Shown here in pieces: positions 18,986 through 28,164 of a DNA stretch of 64,000 nt (positions are counted from its first letter, which is position 1; every line of letters starts with the position of its first letter). The notes under the pieces were generated by a model. It ran no database searches. It saw nothing but the letters and a program-made list of their open reading frames with translations, and had not been told where the DNA came from. Source of the DNA: Streptomyces sp. HD (GTDB lineage: Bacteria > Actinomycetota > Actinomycetes > Streptomycetales > Streptomycetaceae); the NCBI RefSeq assembly GCF_028369295.1, contig NZ_JAQMYP010000028.1:62001-126000 (forward strand). The letters run 5' to 3'. The position numbers and the translations under genes were made by a program.

Positions 18986-19957
18986 ATGCCCGTCACGGTC
19001 GTACGCTTCAACCTCGTCGAGCCCGACGCGACCCCCGCCGCACTGGCCGCCCGCTACCAGGCCGCCGTCCGGATGGCCGCGTACGCCGATAAGCACGGGA
19101 TCACCACCGTGCAGACGGAGGAGCATCACGGCGCCGAGAACAACTGGCTGCCGTCACCGTTCGCCTTCGCGGCCGCGGTCTTCGGAGCGACCGAGCGCCT
19201 CGCGGTCACCGTCTCGGCGATCATCGGTCCGCTGCACGACCCGCTGCGGCTGGCCGAGGAGATCGCGGTGCTGGATCTGCTGAGCGGCGGGCGGCTGGTG
19301 ACGGTCGCCGGGATCGGGTACCGGCCCGAGGAGTACGCCCAGTTCGACGTGGACTGGAAGCGGCGCGGAAAACTCCAGGACGAGCTGCTGGAGACGCTGC
19401 TGAAGGCGTGGACCGGCGAGGAGTTCGAGTACCGCGGCCGTACGGTGCGGGTCACCCCGCGCCCCTGCACCGACCCGCACCCCCTGCTCCTGGTCGGCGG
19501 CTCCTCGAAGGCCGCCGCCCGCCGGGCCGCCCGCCTCGGCCTGCCGTTCTTCCCCAGCGCGCATCTGCCGGAGCTGGAGGCGTATTACAAGGAGCGGCTG
19601 GTCGAGTACGGCACCGAGGGCTGGACCATGATGCCGGCCGCCGAGACACCCCTGCTGCACATCGCCGAGGACCCCGACCGGGCCTGGGGCGAGCACGGCC
19701 GGCACTTCCTGCACGAGGCGCGGACGTATGCCTCCTGGCAGTCCGGCGAGGTGCGGTCCGCCGTGAAGTCGGCGGCCACGACGGTGGACGAGCTGCGCGC
19801 CGAGGGCGTGTACCGGATCGTGACGCCTGAGGAGTGCGTGGCGCTGGGGTTCGACAACTACGTGCTGCATCCCTTGTCGGGCGGGATGCCCGTGGAGGAG
19901 GGGTGGCGGAGTCTGCGGCTGTTCTGCGAGCGGGTGCTGCCGGGACTCGGCGCCTGA
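18986..19957 (+). CDS. LLM-class (luciferase-like) flavin-dependent oxidoreductase
   Basis: A 323-residue TIM-barrel protein of the bacterial luciferase family, which uses FMN or F420. Motifs are TVQTEEHHGAENNWLPSP near the N-terminus, AVLDLLSGGRLVTVAGIGY (a typical LLM strand-loop) and HPLLLVGGSSKAAARRAA. The ATG follows a GAAGGGGGA ribosome site. It diverges from ftsY and converges on glcP. A cofC gene for F420 lies at 53315, so F420 use is possible but not shown. Confidence 0.88.
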   Translation: MPVTVVRFNLVEPDATPAALAARYQAAVRMAAYADKHGITTVQTEEHHGAENNWLPSPFAFAAAVFGATERLAVTVSAIIGPLHDPLRLAEEIAVLDLLSGGRLVTVAGIGYRPEEYAQFDVDWKRRGKLQDELLETLLKAWTGEEFEYRGRTVRVTPRPCTDPHPLLLVGGSSKAAARRAARLGLPFFPSAHLPELEAYYKERLVEYGTEGWTMMPAAETPLLHIAEDPDRAWGEHGRHFLHEARTYASWQSGEVRSAVKSAATTVDELRAEGVYRIVTPEECVALGFDNYVLHPLSGGMPVEEGWRSLRLFCERVLPGLGA

Positions 19958-19973
19958 CCCGTCGTACACGACA

Positions 19974-20014
19974 CCGCCGCCCCGGCTCGGGCAGTGGCCG
20001 AGCCGGGGCGGCGG
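19974..20014. terminator. Bidirectional terminator, LLM oxidoreductase / glcP
   Basis: Perfect 17-base arms at 19974-19990 and 19998-20014 (inner part GGCTCGG...CCGAGCC) with a seven-base loop, between convergent genes. Confidence 0.88.
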
Positions 20015-20074
20015 CGGGGATACGGGGAGAGGGGCAGCGGGGACTTGGCCCTTCCCCCCGGGTTCGGGGGCCGG

Positions 20075-21490
20075 TCAGCCCATCTCCTCCAGCTTCTTGC
20101 CCTTGGTCTCGGGCACGAACTTGAGGATGAAGGGGATGGAGAGGAAGGCGAACACCGCGTATGCCACGTAGGTGAGCGACAGGTTCCAGTCCGACAGGTC
20201 CGGGAAGGTGATCGTGATCACCCAGTTGGCGATCCACTGGGCCGAGGCGGCCACGCCCAGGGCGGCGGCGCGGATCTTGTTCGGGAAGACCTCGCCGAGC
20301 ATGACCCAGACGACCACGCCCCAGGACAGGGCGAAGAAGAGGACGAAGGCGTTGGCGGCGATCAGCGCGACGTAGCCCTGCGCGGTCGGCAGCGGGTCGT
20401 TGCCGTGCTGGAAGGAGAAGGACCAGGCGGCCGCCGCGAGCGAGATGCCCATGCCGACGGAGCCGATGAGGGCGAGCGGCCTGCGGCCGATGCGGTCCAC
20501 GAAGATCATCGCGATCACGGTGCCGATGATGTTGATGATCGAGGTCTCGAACGAGTAGAAGAACGAGCTCGACGGGTCGACGCCGACGGACTGCCACAGC
20601 AGGTTCGAGTAGTAGAAGATGACGTTGATGCCGACCAGCTGCTGGAAGACGGAGAGGCCGATACCGATCCACACGATCGGCAGCAGCCCGAAGCGGCCGC
20701 CCAGCAGGTCCTTGAACGTCGACTTGTGGTCACTGCGCATCGCCTGGTCGATCTCGGCGACCCGGGCGTCCAGGTTCGCGTCGCCCTCGACGTCGGCGAG
20801 GACCTTCTTCGCGTCGTCGACACGGCCGACGCTGATCAGGTAGCGCGGGGACTCGGGGATGGCGAAGGACAGCAGGCCGTAGACCACGGCGGGCACGAGC
20901 ATCACGCCGAGCATCCACTGCCAGGCCTCCAGGCCCGCCACCGTGCCGCGCTCCTCGCCGTCGGCCATGTTCAGGATGGCCCAGTTGACCAACTGGGAGA
21001 CGGCGATGCCGATGACGATGGCGGCCTGCTGGAACGAGGCGAGCCTGCCACGGTAGGCGGGCGGGGCGACCTCGGCGATGTAGGCCGGGCCGATGACCGA
21101 GGCCATACCGATGGCGATACCGCCGAGGACACGCCAGGCGGCGAGGTCCCACGCGGCGAACGGCAGTCCGGAACCGACGGCACTCACGGCGAACAGCACC
21201 GCCGCGATCTGCATGACGCGGATGCGGCCGATGCGGTCGGCTATGCGGCCGGCGATCGCGGCGCCGAGGGCGCTGCCGAGCAGGGCGCTGGCGGCGACGG
21301 TACCGGTGACACCGGAGCTGAGGTCGAACCGGGCCTGGATGCCGCCGTTGGCTCCGTTGATGACGGAACTGTCGTAGCCGAAGAGGAAGCCGCCCATGGC
21401 GGCCGCCGCGGTGATGAAGACGACGTGCCCGAGATGTTCGGGCTGAGCCGTCCTGGCCCCTGACGTGGGTGCCTGCGCTGTGCTGGTCAC
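20075..21490 (-). CDS. glcP: Glucose permease, sugar-porter MFS family
   Basis: Twelve-helix major facilitator, 471 residues from GTG 21488-21490 with GAGGAG six bases upstream. Sugar-porter signatures are GRIADRIGRIRV (loop 2-3), PESPRYLISVGR (after helix 6) and DRIGRRPLALIG (loop 8-9); the first helix is GGFLFGYDSSVING. By family and by its place between smc and the LLM gene it corresponds to the S. coelicolor GlcP glucose/H+ symporter, the main glucose uptake route and a component of glucose repression. The specific substrate is inferred from that orthology. Confidence 0.9.
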   Translation of the reverse strand: MTSTAQAPTSGARTAQPEHLGHVVFITAAAAMGGFLFGYDSSVINGANGGIQARFDLSSGVTGTVAASALLGSALGAAIAGRIADRIGRIRVMQIAAVLFAVSAVGSGLPFAAWDLAAWRVLGGIAIGMASVIGPAYIAEVAPPAYRGRLASFQQAAIVIGIAVSQLVNWAILNMADGEERGTVAGLEAWQWMLGVMLVPAVVYGLLSFAIPESPRYLISVGRVDDAKKVLADVEGDANLDARVAEIDQAMRSDHKSTFKDLLGGRFGLLPIVWIGIGLSVFQQLVGINVIFYYSNLLWQSVGVDPSSSFFYSFETSIINIIGTVIAMIFVDRIGRRPLALIGSVGMGISLAAAAWSFSFQHGNDPLPTAQGYVALIAANAFVLFFALSWGVVVWVMLGEVFPNKIRAAALGVAASAQWIANWVITITFPDLSDWNLSLTYVAYAVFAFLSIPFILKFVPETKGKKLEEMG

Positions 21491-21651
21491 GTGTACTCCT
21501 CGGGCACCGGCAACGCTGCCGGGTGAAGGCAAAAGCAACGTCGCTGACCCTATGTCTTCAGATTCCGAAGTCAAGGGGTCCCGGATGTGACATAGAAGCG
21601 CCCAGGTGAGGGGAATGTGTTCGACTCTTGAATGAAAGGCGGCTGACGGCG

Positions 21652-24600
21652 TCAGCGAAGCCGCTGGCTGATCACCTTCGACACACCATCGCCCTGCATC
21701 GAGACGCCGTACAACGCGTCGGCGACCTCCATCGTGCGCTTCTGGTGTGTGATCACGATCAGCTGCGAGGCCTCCTGCAGCTCCTGCATGATGCGGATCA
21801 GCCGCTGGAGGTTGGTGTCGTCGAGGGCGGCCTCGACCTCGTCCATGACGTAGAACGGGCTCGGGCGGGCCTTGAAGATCGACACCAGCATCGCCACGGC
21901 GGTGAGTGAGCGCTCACCACCCGAGAGCAGCGACAGCCGCTTGACCTTCTTGCCGGGCGGACGCGCCTCGACATCGACACCCGTGGTGAGCATGTTGTCG
22001 GGGTCGGTCAGGATCAGCCGCCCCTCGCCGCCGGGGAACAGCCGGCTGAAGACGCCCTCGAACTCCCGGGCCGTGTCCCAGTACGCCTCGGTGAAGACCT
22101 GCTCGACGCGTTCGTCGACCTCCTTGACGACCTGGAGCAGGTCGGCGCGGGTCTTCTTGAGGTCTTCGAGCTGCTCACTGAGGAACTTGTGCCGTTCCTC
22201 CAGCGCCGCGAACTCCTCCAGCGCGAGCGGATTGACCTTGCCGAGCTGCTGGTAGGCCCGCTCGGCGGCCTTGAGCCGCTTCTCCTGCTCGGCCCGCACG
22301 AACGGCTTGGGCTGGTTGCGGGGGTGCTCGGGATCCTCGGGAAGCTGCTCGCCCTCGGCGGCCAGGGAAGGCGGTACGAGCTGGTGGGGGCCGTACTCGG
22401 AGACGAGCCCGGCGGGCTCCACGCCCAGCTCCTCCAGCGCCTTGGTCTCCAGCTGCTCGATCCGCATCCGCTTCTCCGCGCCGAGCACCTCGCCCCGGTG
22501 CACGGAGTCGGTCAGCTTGTCGAGCTCGGCCTTGAGGTCGCGGCCCTGGTTACGGGCGACGGTGAGTTCCTGCTCGCGCCGCGCCTTGGCGGCCTCGGCG
22601 GCAGTGCGCTCCTCGTCGGCGCGGGCGAGGGAGACCTCGACGTGCAACAGCAGCTGCCGCGTACCGGAGGCGACGGCTTCCGCGACGGCCGCCTCGTGGC
22701 GCAGCCGGGCCCGTCGCTGTTCGGCACGCGCGCGTGCGTCCCGCTCCGCTCGGGCGGCGCGGTCGAGGGAGTCGGCGCGGCCGGCCAGTCCCTTGACGCG
22801 TTCCTCGTGCGTACGGGCCTGGAGGCGGGCCTCCATCTCGGTCTGGCGGGCGTTGGCCCCGTCGGCCGCGAGACGGTCCCGTACCGACGTGTCGGGCTCC
22901 TCCTCGACCGGCATCTCCTCGGCGACGGCGAGGCGCTCGGCCAGTTCCTCGACCTCCATCAGGGCCTTGTCGAGCGACTCCTGGGCCCGTGCGGCGGCGG
23001 CGACGGAGCGCTCCGCTTCCCCTGCCGCGCCCCGCGCCTGGCCGGCGAGCCGGCCGAGCTGCTGGGCCACGGACGACTTCTCCCGGTCCGCCGCCCTGCG
23101 CCGCTCCCCCAGCTCCTCCACGAGCGCGGCGGATGCCTTGCGCTGTTCGGCGGCCGCGTGCTGTGCCTCGGTGAGTTCCTCGCAGCGGACGGCCAGCTCT
23201 TCGAGTTCGGCGGCGGCCTCGTCCACGGAGGCCTGTACTTCGAGGAGGCTGGGGGCGCCTGCGGAGCCGCCGTGCGCGAAGTGGGCGCCGAGGAGGTCGC
23301 CTTCGGCGGTTACGGCGGTGAGGTGGGGGTGGGTGTAGACGAGGTCCTCGGCGTCTTCGAGGGTGTCGACGACGACGATGCCGTGGAGGAGGCGGCGTAC
23401 GGCGGTCATGAGTTCGGAAGGGCCACGAACGAAGTTCGCCGCAGGTGGTGCCGATTCCTGGAGTCCGGCGTCTGCGGGTGCGTTGTGGCTGGGCGCGCAG
23501 TTCCCCGCGCCCCTTGGGGGCGTTGCAGCCGAAGCGTCCACCGCCTCCCCCGCCAGCAGCAGGGCCGCCCTTCCGCCATCCTGCTTGCGCAACAACCGGA
23601 TCGCCTCGGCCGCAGCAGACGGAGACGTCACCGCGATCGCGTCCGCCGCCGCCCCGAAGGCCGCCGCCAGCGGCACCTCATGGCCCGGCGTCACCGTCAA
23701 CAGTTCCGCAGCCGGGCCCAGCAGTCCCGTGAGGCGGTCCTTCGCGCCGAGCAGCGCGCCTGTGCCGTCCTTGCGGCGCAGGCCGAGGGCGAGCGCCTCA
23801 TGGCGGGCCTGGGTCGCGGCGCGGCTGCGTTCTGCCGCGGTGGCCGCCTCGCGGGCCGCCGTCAGGGCCGCCTCCGCCTCCCTCAGGCGCCCCTTCGCGG
23901 CGTCGTGCTGCTCGCCGAGTTCCGCGTCGTCGGCGTCGAGCCCGTCGACCTCGGCCTTCAGGGCCTCGTACTCCTCCTGGGCGGCGAAGGCACGCTCCTG
24001 GGCCTCGTCGCGGGCGGCGGCCAGCCGGTCGATCTCGGACTGGGCGGCGGCGGCCCGCGAGCGCGCCGCGTTGACCTGGCCGTTCAGCCGGGCGAGCCCT
24101 TCACGGCGGTCGGCGATCGCGCGGGCGACGTCCTTCAGACGGCGCTCTTCGAGGGCGAGCTCCCGCTCCAGTTCGGCGCGGTGGGCGATCGTGTCCTCAA
24201 GGGCCCGCTCGGCCGCCTCCAGCGCGGCTTCGAGCTCGGCCTCCTGCTCCCGGATCCGGGCGGCCTCGCGCTCCATGTCCTCGGGGTCGCGGCCCCGACG
24301 CTCGTCCGGCGGCGCGGACGTCGCGCTCTTCACGCGCGCGTCGGCCAGCGAGATCGTGCCGCGCACCCGCTCGGCCAGCTGGGACAGCTCGTACCAGGTC
24401 TGCTGGGCCCGCTGCAGGCGCGGCGTGAGCCGGCGTACCTCGTCCTCCAGGAGCGCCTCGCGCTGAAGCGCCTTCTTCAGCTCCTGTTCGGCGGCCTCCT
24501 TGCGCTCCTTCAGCGCGGCCTCGTCGGCGACCTCGGCCTGCAGCGCCTCCCGCAGCCGTACGAGATCGTCGGCGAGGAGTCGGAGCCGGGCGTCGCGCAG

Positions 24601-25263
24601 ATCCGCCTGGATGACCGCGGCCCTGCGTGCGACCGCCGCCTGCCGGCCCAGCGGCTTCAGCTGGCGGCGCAGTTCGTCCGTGAGGTCCTGCACGCGCGCG
24701 AGGTTGGCCTGCATCGCGTCCAGCTTCCGGAGCGCCTTCTCCTTGCGCTTGCGGTGCTTGAGGACGCCCGCGGCCTCCTCGATGAAGGCGCGGCGGCCCA
24801 TCGGGTCGGCGTGCAGGACGGAGTCGAGCTGGCCCTGGCCGACGATGACGTGCATCTCGCGGCCGATGCCGGAGTCGGAGAGCAGTTCCTGGATGTCGAG
24901 GAGGCGGCACGTGTCGCCGTTGATCTGGTACTCGCTGCCGCCGTTGCGGAACATGATCCGCGTGATGGTGACCTCGGCGTACTCGATGGGCAGCGCCCCG
25001 TCGGAGTTGTCGATGGTCAGCGACACCTCGGCGCGGCCCAGCGGCGGGCGGCCGGTGGTGCCGGCGAAGATGACGTCCTCCATCTTGCCGCCGCGCAGCG
25101 ACTTGGCGCCCTGCTCGCCCATGACCCAGCTGAGCGCGTCCACCACATTGGACTTGCCCGAGCCGTTGGGCCCGACGACGCACGTGATGCCCGGCTCGAA
25201 CCGGAGCGTGGTCGCCGAGGCGAACGACTTGAACCCGCGGAGGGTCAGGGCCTTGAGGTGCAC
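21652..25263 (-). CDS. smc: Chromosome segregation ATPase Smc
   Basis: Structural maintenance of chromosomes protein of 1203 residues from GTG 25261-25263 (VHLKALTLRGFKSF). Walker A is GPNGSGKS (31-38), and the ABC signature and Walker B are at the C-terminus (LSLLSGGERSLTAVAM, then FYVMDEVEAALDD). Two long Glu/Ala/Arg-rich coiled-coil arms flank a hinge at about residues 520-690 (TPGHEVPLAAAFGAAADA). An odd feature is that residues of about 578-615 (RGAGNCAPSHNAPADAG) are encoded by a dispersed Streptomyces repeat inserted in frame in the hinge. An in-frame codon at 25338 is an unlikely start, since the family begins at the chosen one. Confidence 0.97.
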   Translation of the reverse strand: MHLKALTLRGFKSFASATTLRFEPGITCVVGPNGSGKSNVVDALSWVMGEQGAKSLRGGKMEDVIFAGTTGRPPLGRAEVSLTIDNSDGALPIEYAEVTITRIMFRNGGSEYQINGDTCRLLDIQELLSDSGIGREMHVIVGQGQLDSVLHADPMGRRAFIEEAAGVLKHRKRKEKALRKLDAMQANLARVQDLTDELRRQLKPLGRQAAVARRAAVIQADLRDARLRLLADDLVRLREALQAEVADEAALKERKEAAEQELKKALQREALLEDEVRRLTPRLQRAQQTWYELSQLAERVRGTISLADARVKSATSAPPDERRGRDPEDMEREAARIREQEAELEAALEAAERALEDTIAHRAELERELALEERRLKDVARAIADRREGLARLNGQVNAARSRAAAAQSEIDRLAAARDEAQERAFAAQEEYEALKAEVDGLDADDAELGEQHDAAKGRLREAEAALTAAREAATAAERSRAATQARHEALALGLRRKDGTGALLGAKDRLTGLLGPAAELLTVTPGHEVPLAAAFGAAADAIAVTSPSAAAEAIRLLRKQDGGRAALLLAGEAVDASAATPPRGAGNCAPSHNAPADAGLQESAPPAANFVRGPSELMTAVRRLLHGIVVVDTLEDAEDLVYTHPHLTAVTAEGDLLGAHFAHGGSAGAPSLLEVQASVDEAAAELEELAVRCEELTEAQHAAAEQRKASAALVEELGERRRAADREKSSVAQQLGRLAGQARGAAGEAERSVAAAARAQESLDKALMEVEELAERLAVAEEMPVEEEPDTSVRDRLAADGANARQTEMEARLQARTHEERVKGLAGRADSLDRAARAERDARARAEQRRARLRHEAAVAEAVASGTRQLLLHVEVSLARADEERTAAEAAKARREQELTVARNQGRDLKAELDKLTDSVHRGEVLGAEKRMRIEQLETKALEELGVEPAGLVSEYGPHQLVPPSLAAEGEQLPEDPEHPRNQPKPFVRAEQEKRLKAAERAYQQLGKVNPLALEEFAALEERHKFLSEQLEDLKKTRADLLQVVKEVDERVEQVFTEAYWDTAREFEGVFSRLFPGGEGRLILTDPDNMLTTGVDVEARPPGKKVKRLSLLSGGERSLTAVAMLVSIFKARPSPFYVMDEVEAALDDTNLQRLIRIMQELQEASQLIVITHQKRTMEVADALYGVSMQGDGVSKVISQRLR
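23494..23514 (-). repeat. Dispersed Streptomyces repeat, copy 1 (inside smc)
   Basis: The minus strand contains GCGCGGGGAACTGCGCG within a 21-base block that is identical to 53968-53988. Flanking bases (a CCCCAA lead and CAGCCACAACGCACCCGCAG after it) look like the longer form of this element as I remember it from other Streptomyces genomes. Here it is read in frame as part of the Smc hinge. Confidence 0.8.
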
Positions 25264-25393
25264 GCCGCTGGACTCTACCTTCCGGGGATGTTTCGCTCCA
25301 TGAACGCACGGTTTCACCGATGAACGTGCAGGGCACACCAGACGTTATAGAGGGTGAAAGGATGCGCGAGGCATTAAGGCGGGGGCAAGAAAG

Positions 25394-25415
25394 AAGGGAC
25401 GCCGAAGCGTCCCTT
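25394..25415 (-). terminator. Terminator between the small coiled-coil gene and smc
   Basis: On the minus strand: AAGGGACGC-TTCG-GCGTCCCTT followed by CTTTCTT. A nine-base perfect stem with a UUCG tetraloop and a pyrimidine tail is a textbook intrinsic terminator. It ends the transcript from 25526-25729 before smc. Confidence 0.92.
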
Positions 25416-25525
25416 GCAACTTCCCGACGGCTGACTGGCCAGCCGTTGACAACTTAGCGGTTGAACTTAGCGGTTGATACGGGCCGCCCAACCACTGCTG
25501 GTGCTGTCGTGGAGCGATGCAGTGA

Positions 25526-25729
25526 TCAGGTGAGCGCAGGCTCCGCCTGGTGTGCGTCGATGCTCTCCATGATCCTGTCGTGAGAAGCGGCAGCCGTCAG
25601 CGCGTCGTTCTCCTCCTGGATCCGTACGAGCTCGGATTCCAGGTCCTGGACACGCTGCTGGAGCCGTCGCATCTCGGCGAGGAGTCGCGGGTCGGAGCCG
25701 CCGACGTAACCGAGAAGCGCCTTTGCCAT
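25526..25729 (-). CDS. Small coiled-coil protein of unknown function
   Basis: A 67-residue protein starting MAKALLGYVGGSDPRLLAEM. Residues of about 17-45 (EMRRLQQRVQDLESELVRIQ) form a clear coiled coil with heptad leucines. GGAGG lies about ten bases before the ATG. It has its own terminator, so it is a separate unit directly upstream of smc. I recognise it as a conserved streptomycete small protein but know no function. The heptads suggest dimerisation; a link to Smc is speculation from position. Confidence 0.8.
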   Translation of the reverse strand: MAKALLGYVGGSDPRLLAEMRRLQQRVQDLESELVRIQEENDALTAAASHDRIMESIDAHQAEPALT

Positions 25730-26112
25730 GATGGATGGTCCTCCACACTGAGTGACCGACCGAAGCGGTGTGGGTCGTGAGGGATTCGCACCCGCGGTTG
25801 CTTGGCAGGCTTGGAATTGTGCTGCCGTTCAGCCATGCCAAACAGCTAAGGTGCGCGGGGCTTTCAGCGTCTCACCAAAAAGTTTGACGGTCAACACGAT
25901 CACGCCCCGTATCGGTGGCAAACCCGGGGGCGCACGGCCGGAAAGCGGCGGTGCGGCGACTCCTGCGGGCCCCTCGGGGCGTGGCGATCATTCTTAGGTG
26001 CGGAGCCTGCCACCGCAGTGGGGTTCTTGGCAACCACCTGCTCATTTCTGCTCGGGGCAGTTGCCGGTGGCAGATCCCTCCGCTTGTGCCGGGCCCGCTT
26101 TACAGAACCGGC
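25730..26112. other. Intergenic region upstream of the small coiled-coil gene
   Basis: 383 bases with no credible gene. It should hold the minus-strand promoter of the small coiled-coil gene. TTGACC reads on the minus strand at about 25889-25894, but I could not pair it with a convincing -10. The last part lies just downstream of acyP and shows no strong hairpin. Confidence 0.4.
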
Positions 26113-26394
26113 TCAGCGGATGGCGAAGCCGTCGTAACCCCCGCGGGGTGTGTCCCAGATCTCGGTGACTCCGTCCACCCGCCCGGGCGTGTCGTTGCCC
26201 TGAAGCCAGTCCAGAAGTCCCTCGCAGCCCTCTCGCGACCCTTCCGCGACCACCTGGACCCTGCCGTCGTCCAAATTGAGAGCAAAACCACTCAGGCTTC
26301 CGATCTCCAGGGCCTTGGCCCGCGTGAACCAGCGGAAACCCACACCTTGGACGCGTCCTCGCACCCAGGCGATCAGTCGTACATCCTCGCTCAT
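26113..26394 (-). CDS. acyP: Acylphosphatase
   Basis: Small ferredoxin-like enzyme that hydrolyses acyl phosphates. It is 93 residues with the signature WVRGRVQGVGFRWF, in which Arg21 binds phosphate, and the catalytic asparagine in GFALNLDDGRVQVVAEG (Asn40). Starts ATG 26392-26394. The smc-acyP neighbourhood is conserved in actinobacteria. Confidence 0.95.
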   Translation of the reverse strand: MSEDVRLIAWVRGRVQGVGFRWFTRAKALEIGSLSGFALNLDDGRVQVVAEGSREGCEGLLDWLQGNDTPGRVDGVTEIWDTPRGGYDGFAIR

Positions 26395-26546
26395 GAGTGC
26401 AACCTAACGGGCCAATGTCTCTCCGGGCACTTCCTCCTCGGGCGCCATGCGGTACCGTCCCCACCCAATGAATCCCATATGAAACTCACACGATCGAGTG
26501 AGTTCTGTGAGGACGTTGAGACCGCACGGACGAGGAAGGCCAGAAC

Positions 26547-27701
26547 ATGGGACGCCACCGACGCTCCGCCGCCGGCCGCGCCGCCAGGGGCCGCGCCACG
26601 GGGGTCACACACACGGACGGCTCCTATACGGAGAGCCACGACCCGCTGGACTCGTACGCGAGCGACAGACCCACGAGGGGCATCGCGCCCTATCTGAACC
26701 CGGAGGCGTACGCCGAGGCCTACGCGAGGAGCGACGCCTACCTCTTCGCCACGGACGACGGCTACGACGCCATCACGGCCGCCACGACCTTCCCGAGCGA
26801 CGACAAGCGGGCAACCGCGGCGGCCTTCCGCAGTGACGGCTTCACGCCCGACGCCGGCTCCCCTCGCTCCGGCGACCGCTCGCACCGCCGTAGGAAGAAG
26901 GCCGGGGCCCCGGTGAAGACCGGGCTGCTCGGCGTGTCCGCGGCGGTCGCCCTGGGCACGGTCGCGGTCGCCACGGGTGTGGTGCCCGGCGTCGAGAACT
27001 ACCAGCTCGGCGGCAGCGGCGCGGACAGGGTGCAGGCCGCCGACACCCCGACCAACTCCCCCAGCGAGCAGGGCGGCACGTCCGGCAGCGCGGAGCGGGA
27101 GGACGGCGGCGACCCGACCAGCCGCGACGTCGACCGACCCGCCTCGCCGGCTCCCTCGACCTCGTCGGCCGCGCCGACGAAGACCCCGTCGAAGAAGCCG
27201 CCGGCGACGCCCAGCGAGAAGCAGCAGGAGACCCCTTCGCGCAAGGCCACGAAGGCTCCGGCGCCCGCGAAGACGAAGGAACCGGGCAAGGAGCAGGCCG
27301 GCGCCCCCGTGCAGGTCTCCGCGGAGGCCGCCGCCGCGGCCGAGGTGCTGAAGCTCGTCAACGAGGAGCGCGCACAGGTCGGCTGCAGCGCGGTCGCCGC
27401 GAACAGCTCGCTCACCGATCTGGCCCAGGCCTTCAGCGCGGACATGGCCGACCGGGGCTTCTTCGATCACACCGACCCCAGCGGGGCGTCCCCGTGGGAC
27501 CGGGCCGCGAAGGCCGGCATAACGGACCTCGGTGGCGAGAACATAGCCCGCGGCCAGGCCGACGCGGCCGCGGTCATGGAAGCCTGGATGAACAGCCCGG
27601 GCCACAAGGCCAACATCCTGAACTGCGATTTCAAGACCCTGGGAGTCGGCGTGCACTTCGGCGCGGGCGGCCCCTGGTGGACCCAGGACTTCGGCTACTG
27701 A
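26547..27701 (+). CDS. CAP/SCP-domain membrane-anchored protein
   Basis: A 384-residue protein. Residues 1-120 are an Arg/Asp-rich cytoplasmic region, a single transmembrane helix is at about 124-147 (TGLLGVSAAVALGTVAVATG), then a long Pro/Thr/Lys/Ser linker, and a C-terminal CAP domain (about 262-384) with LVNEERAQVGC, RGFFDHTDPSG, GENIARGQ and WMNSPGHKANIL. CAP proteins in bacteria are extracellular with largely unknown activity. This topology places the domain outside the cell. GAGGAAGG precedes the ATG. The gene diverges from acyP. Confidence 0.9.
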   Translation: MGRHRRSAAGRAARGRATGVTHTDGSYTESHDPLDSYASDRPTRGIAPYLNPEAYAEAYARSDAYLFATDDGYDAITAATTFPSDDKRATAAAFRSDGFTPDAGSPRSGDRSHRRRKKAGAPVKTGLLGVSAAVALGTVAVATGVVPGVENYQLGGSGADRVQAADTPTNSPSEQGGTSGSAEREDGGDPTSRDVDRPASPAPSTSSAAPTKTPSKKPPATPSEKQQETPSRKATKAPAPAKTKEPGKEQAGAPVQVSAEAAAAAEVLKLVNEERAQVGCSAVAANSSLTDLAQAFSADMADRGFFDHTDPSGASPWDRAAKAGITDLGGENIARGQADAAAVMEAWMNSPGHKANILNCDFKTLGVGVHFGAGGPWWTQDFGY

Positions 27702-27723
27702 TCCGGGCTCCGGGCCTTGTCCG

Positions 27724-28068
27724 TCAGTCCTCGGCGAGGCCGATGGGGCGCAGAGCCGCCCTGTAGTGGCCGGTCTCCACGAGGTGGTCGATGACGCGGA
27801 CCATGGCGGGGATGCCCGGATCCCGCACGATCAGGCTGTCCCAGCCGTAGTAGTACCGACCGCCGAGACTCTCCCCCGTGTCCTGCCACCGGTCCATCAG
27901 GCGGCGCGCCTCGTCGAGGGTGGCGACGGTCCCCGACCAGCGCTGTCCGTCGGCGAACGTCACCCACATGTCGACGTCGCAGACGTCGTCGAGATCTTCT
28001 CCCTCGCCCGGGAGGAAGCAGATCTCGTATCCGTCCCTGCGCACCCGGTGGAACGGGCCGTCCCACAC
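27724..28068 (-). CDS. Hypothetical protein divergent from HxlR regulator
   Basis: About 114 residues. The start is uncertain: I chose GTG 28066-28068 (VWDGPFHRVRRDGYE) because GGAAG lies five bases upstream. TTG codons at 28080 and 28101 are alternatives. The sequence is acidic with aromatic residues (RYYYGWDSLIV; VTFADGQRWSGTVATLDEA) and shows no motif I can name. It looks like a small soluble protein, perhaps of an immunity-like fold. It shares its upstream region with the HxlR gene, so it is a candidate target. Confidence 0.7.
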   Translation of the reverse strand: MWDGPFHRVRRDGYEICFLPGEGEDLDDVCDVDMWVTFADGQRWSGTVATLDEARRLMDRWQDTGESLGGRYYYGWDSLIVRDPGIPAMVRVIDHLVETGHYRAALRPIGLAED

Positions 28069-28106
28069 AGCTTCTTCCAAGTCGCCACCCCCTGCGATCA
28101 ATCAAA

Positions 28107-28123
28107 GCTAACGGAAAGTTAGC
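28107..28123. promoter_or_regulatory. Perfect palindrome between divergent genes, candidate HxlR operator
   Basis: GCTAAC-GGAAA-GTTAGC, a perfect six-base inverted repeat with a five-base spacer, placed between the two divergent starts. It lies in a short AT-richer stretch. HxlR-family dimers bind short palindromes next to their own genes, so an autoregulatory operator is a reasonable inference. Confidence 0.7.
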
Positions 28124-28164
28124 GCAAACCCAACGCCAGCGCTGCGTCGGAGTACGCTTGCGGG

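Noticed and set aside
22189..25323. 1044-codon open frame on the plus strand opposite smc
   Set aside because: It is the antisense shadow of the high-GC smc gene; its product is Gly/Arg/Leu-biased with no domain, while smc on the other strand is unmistakable.
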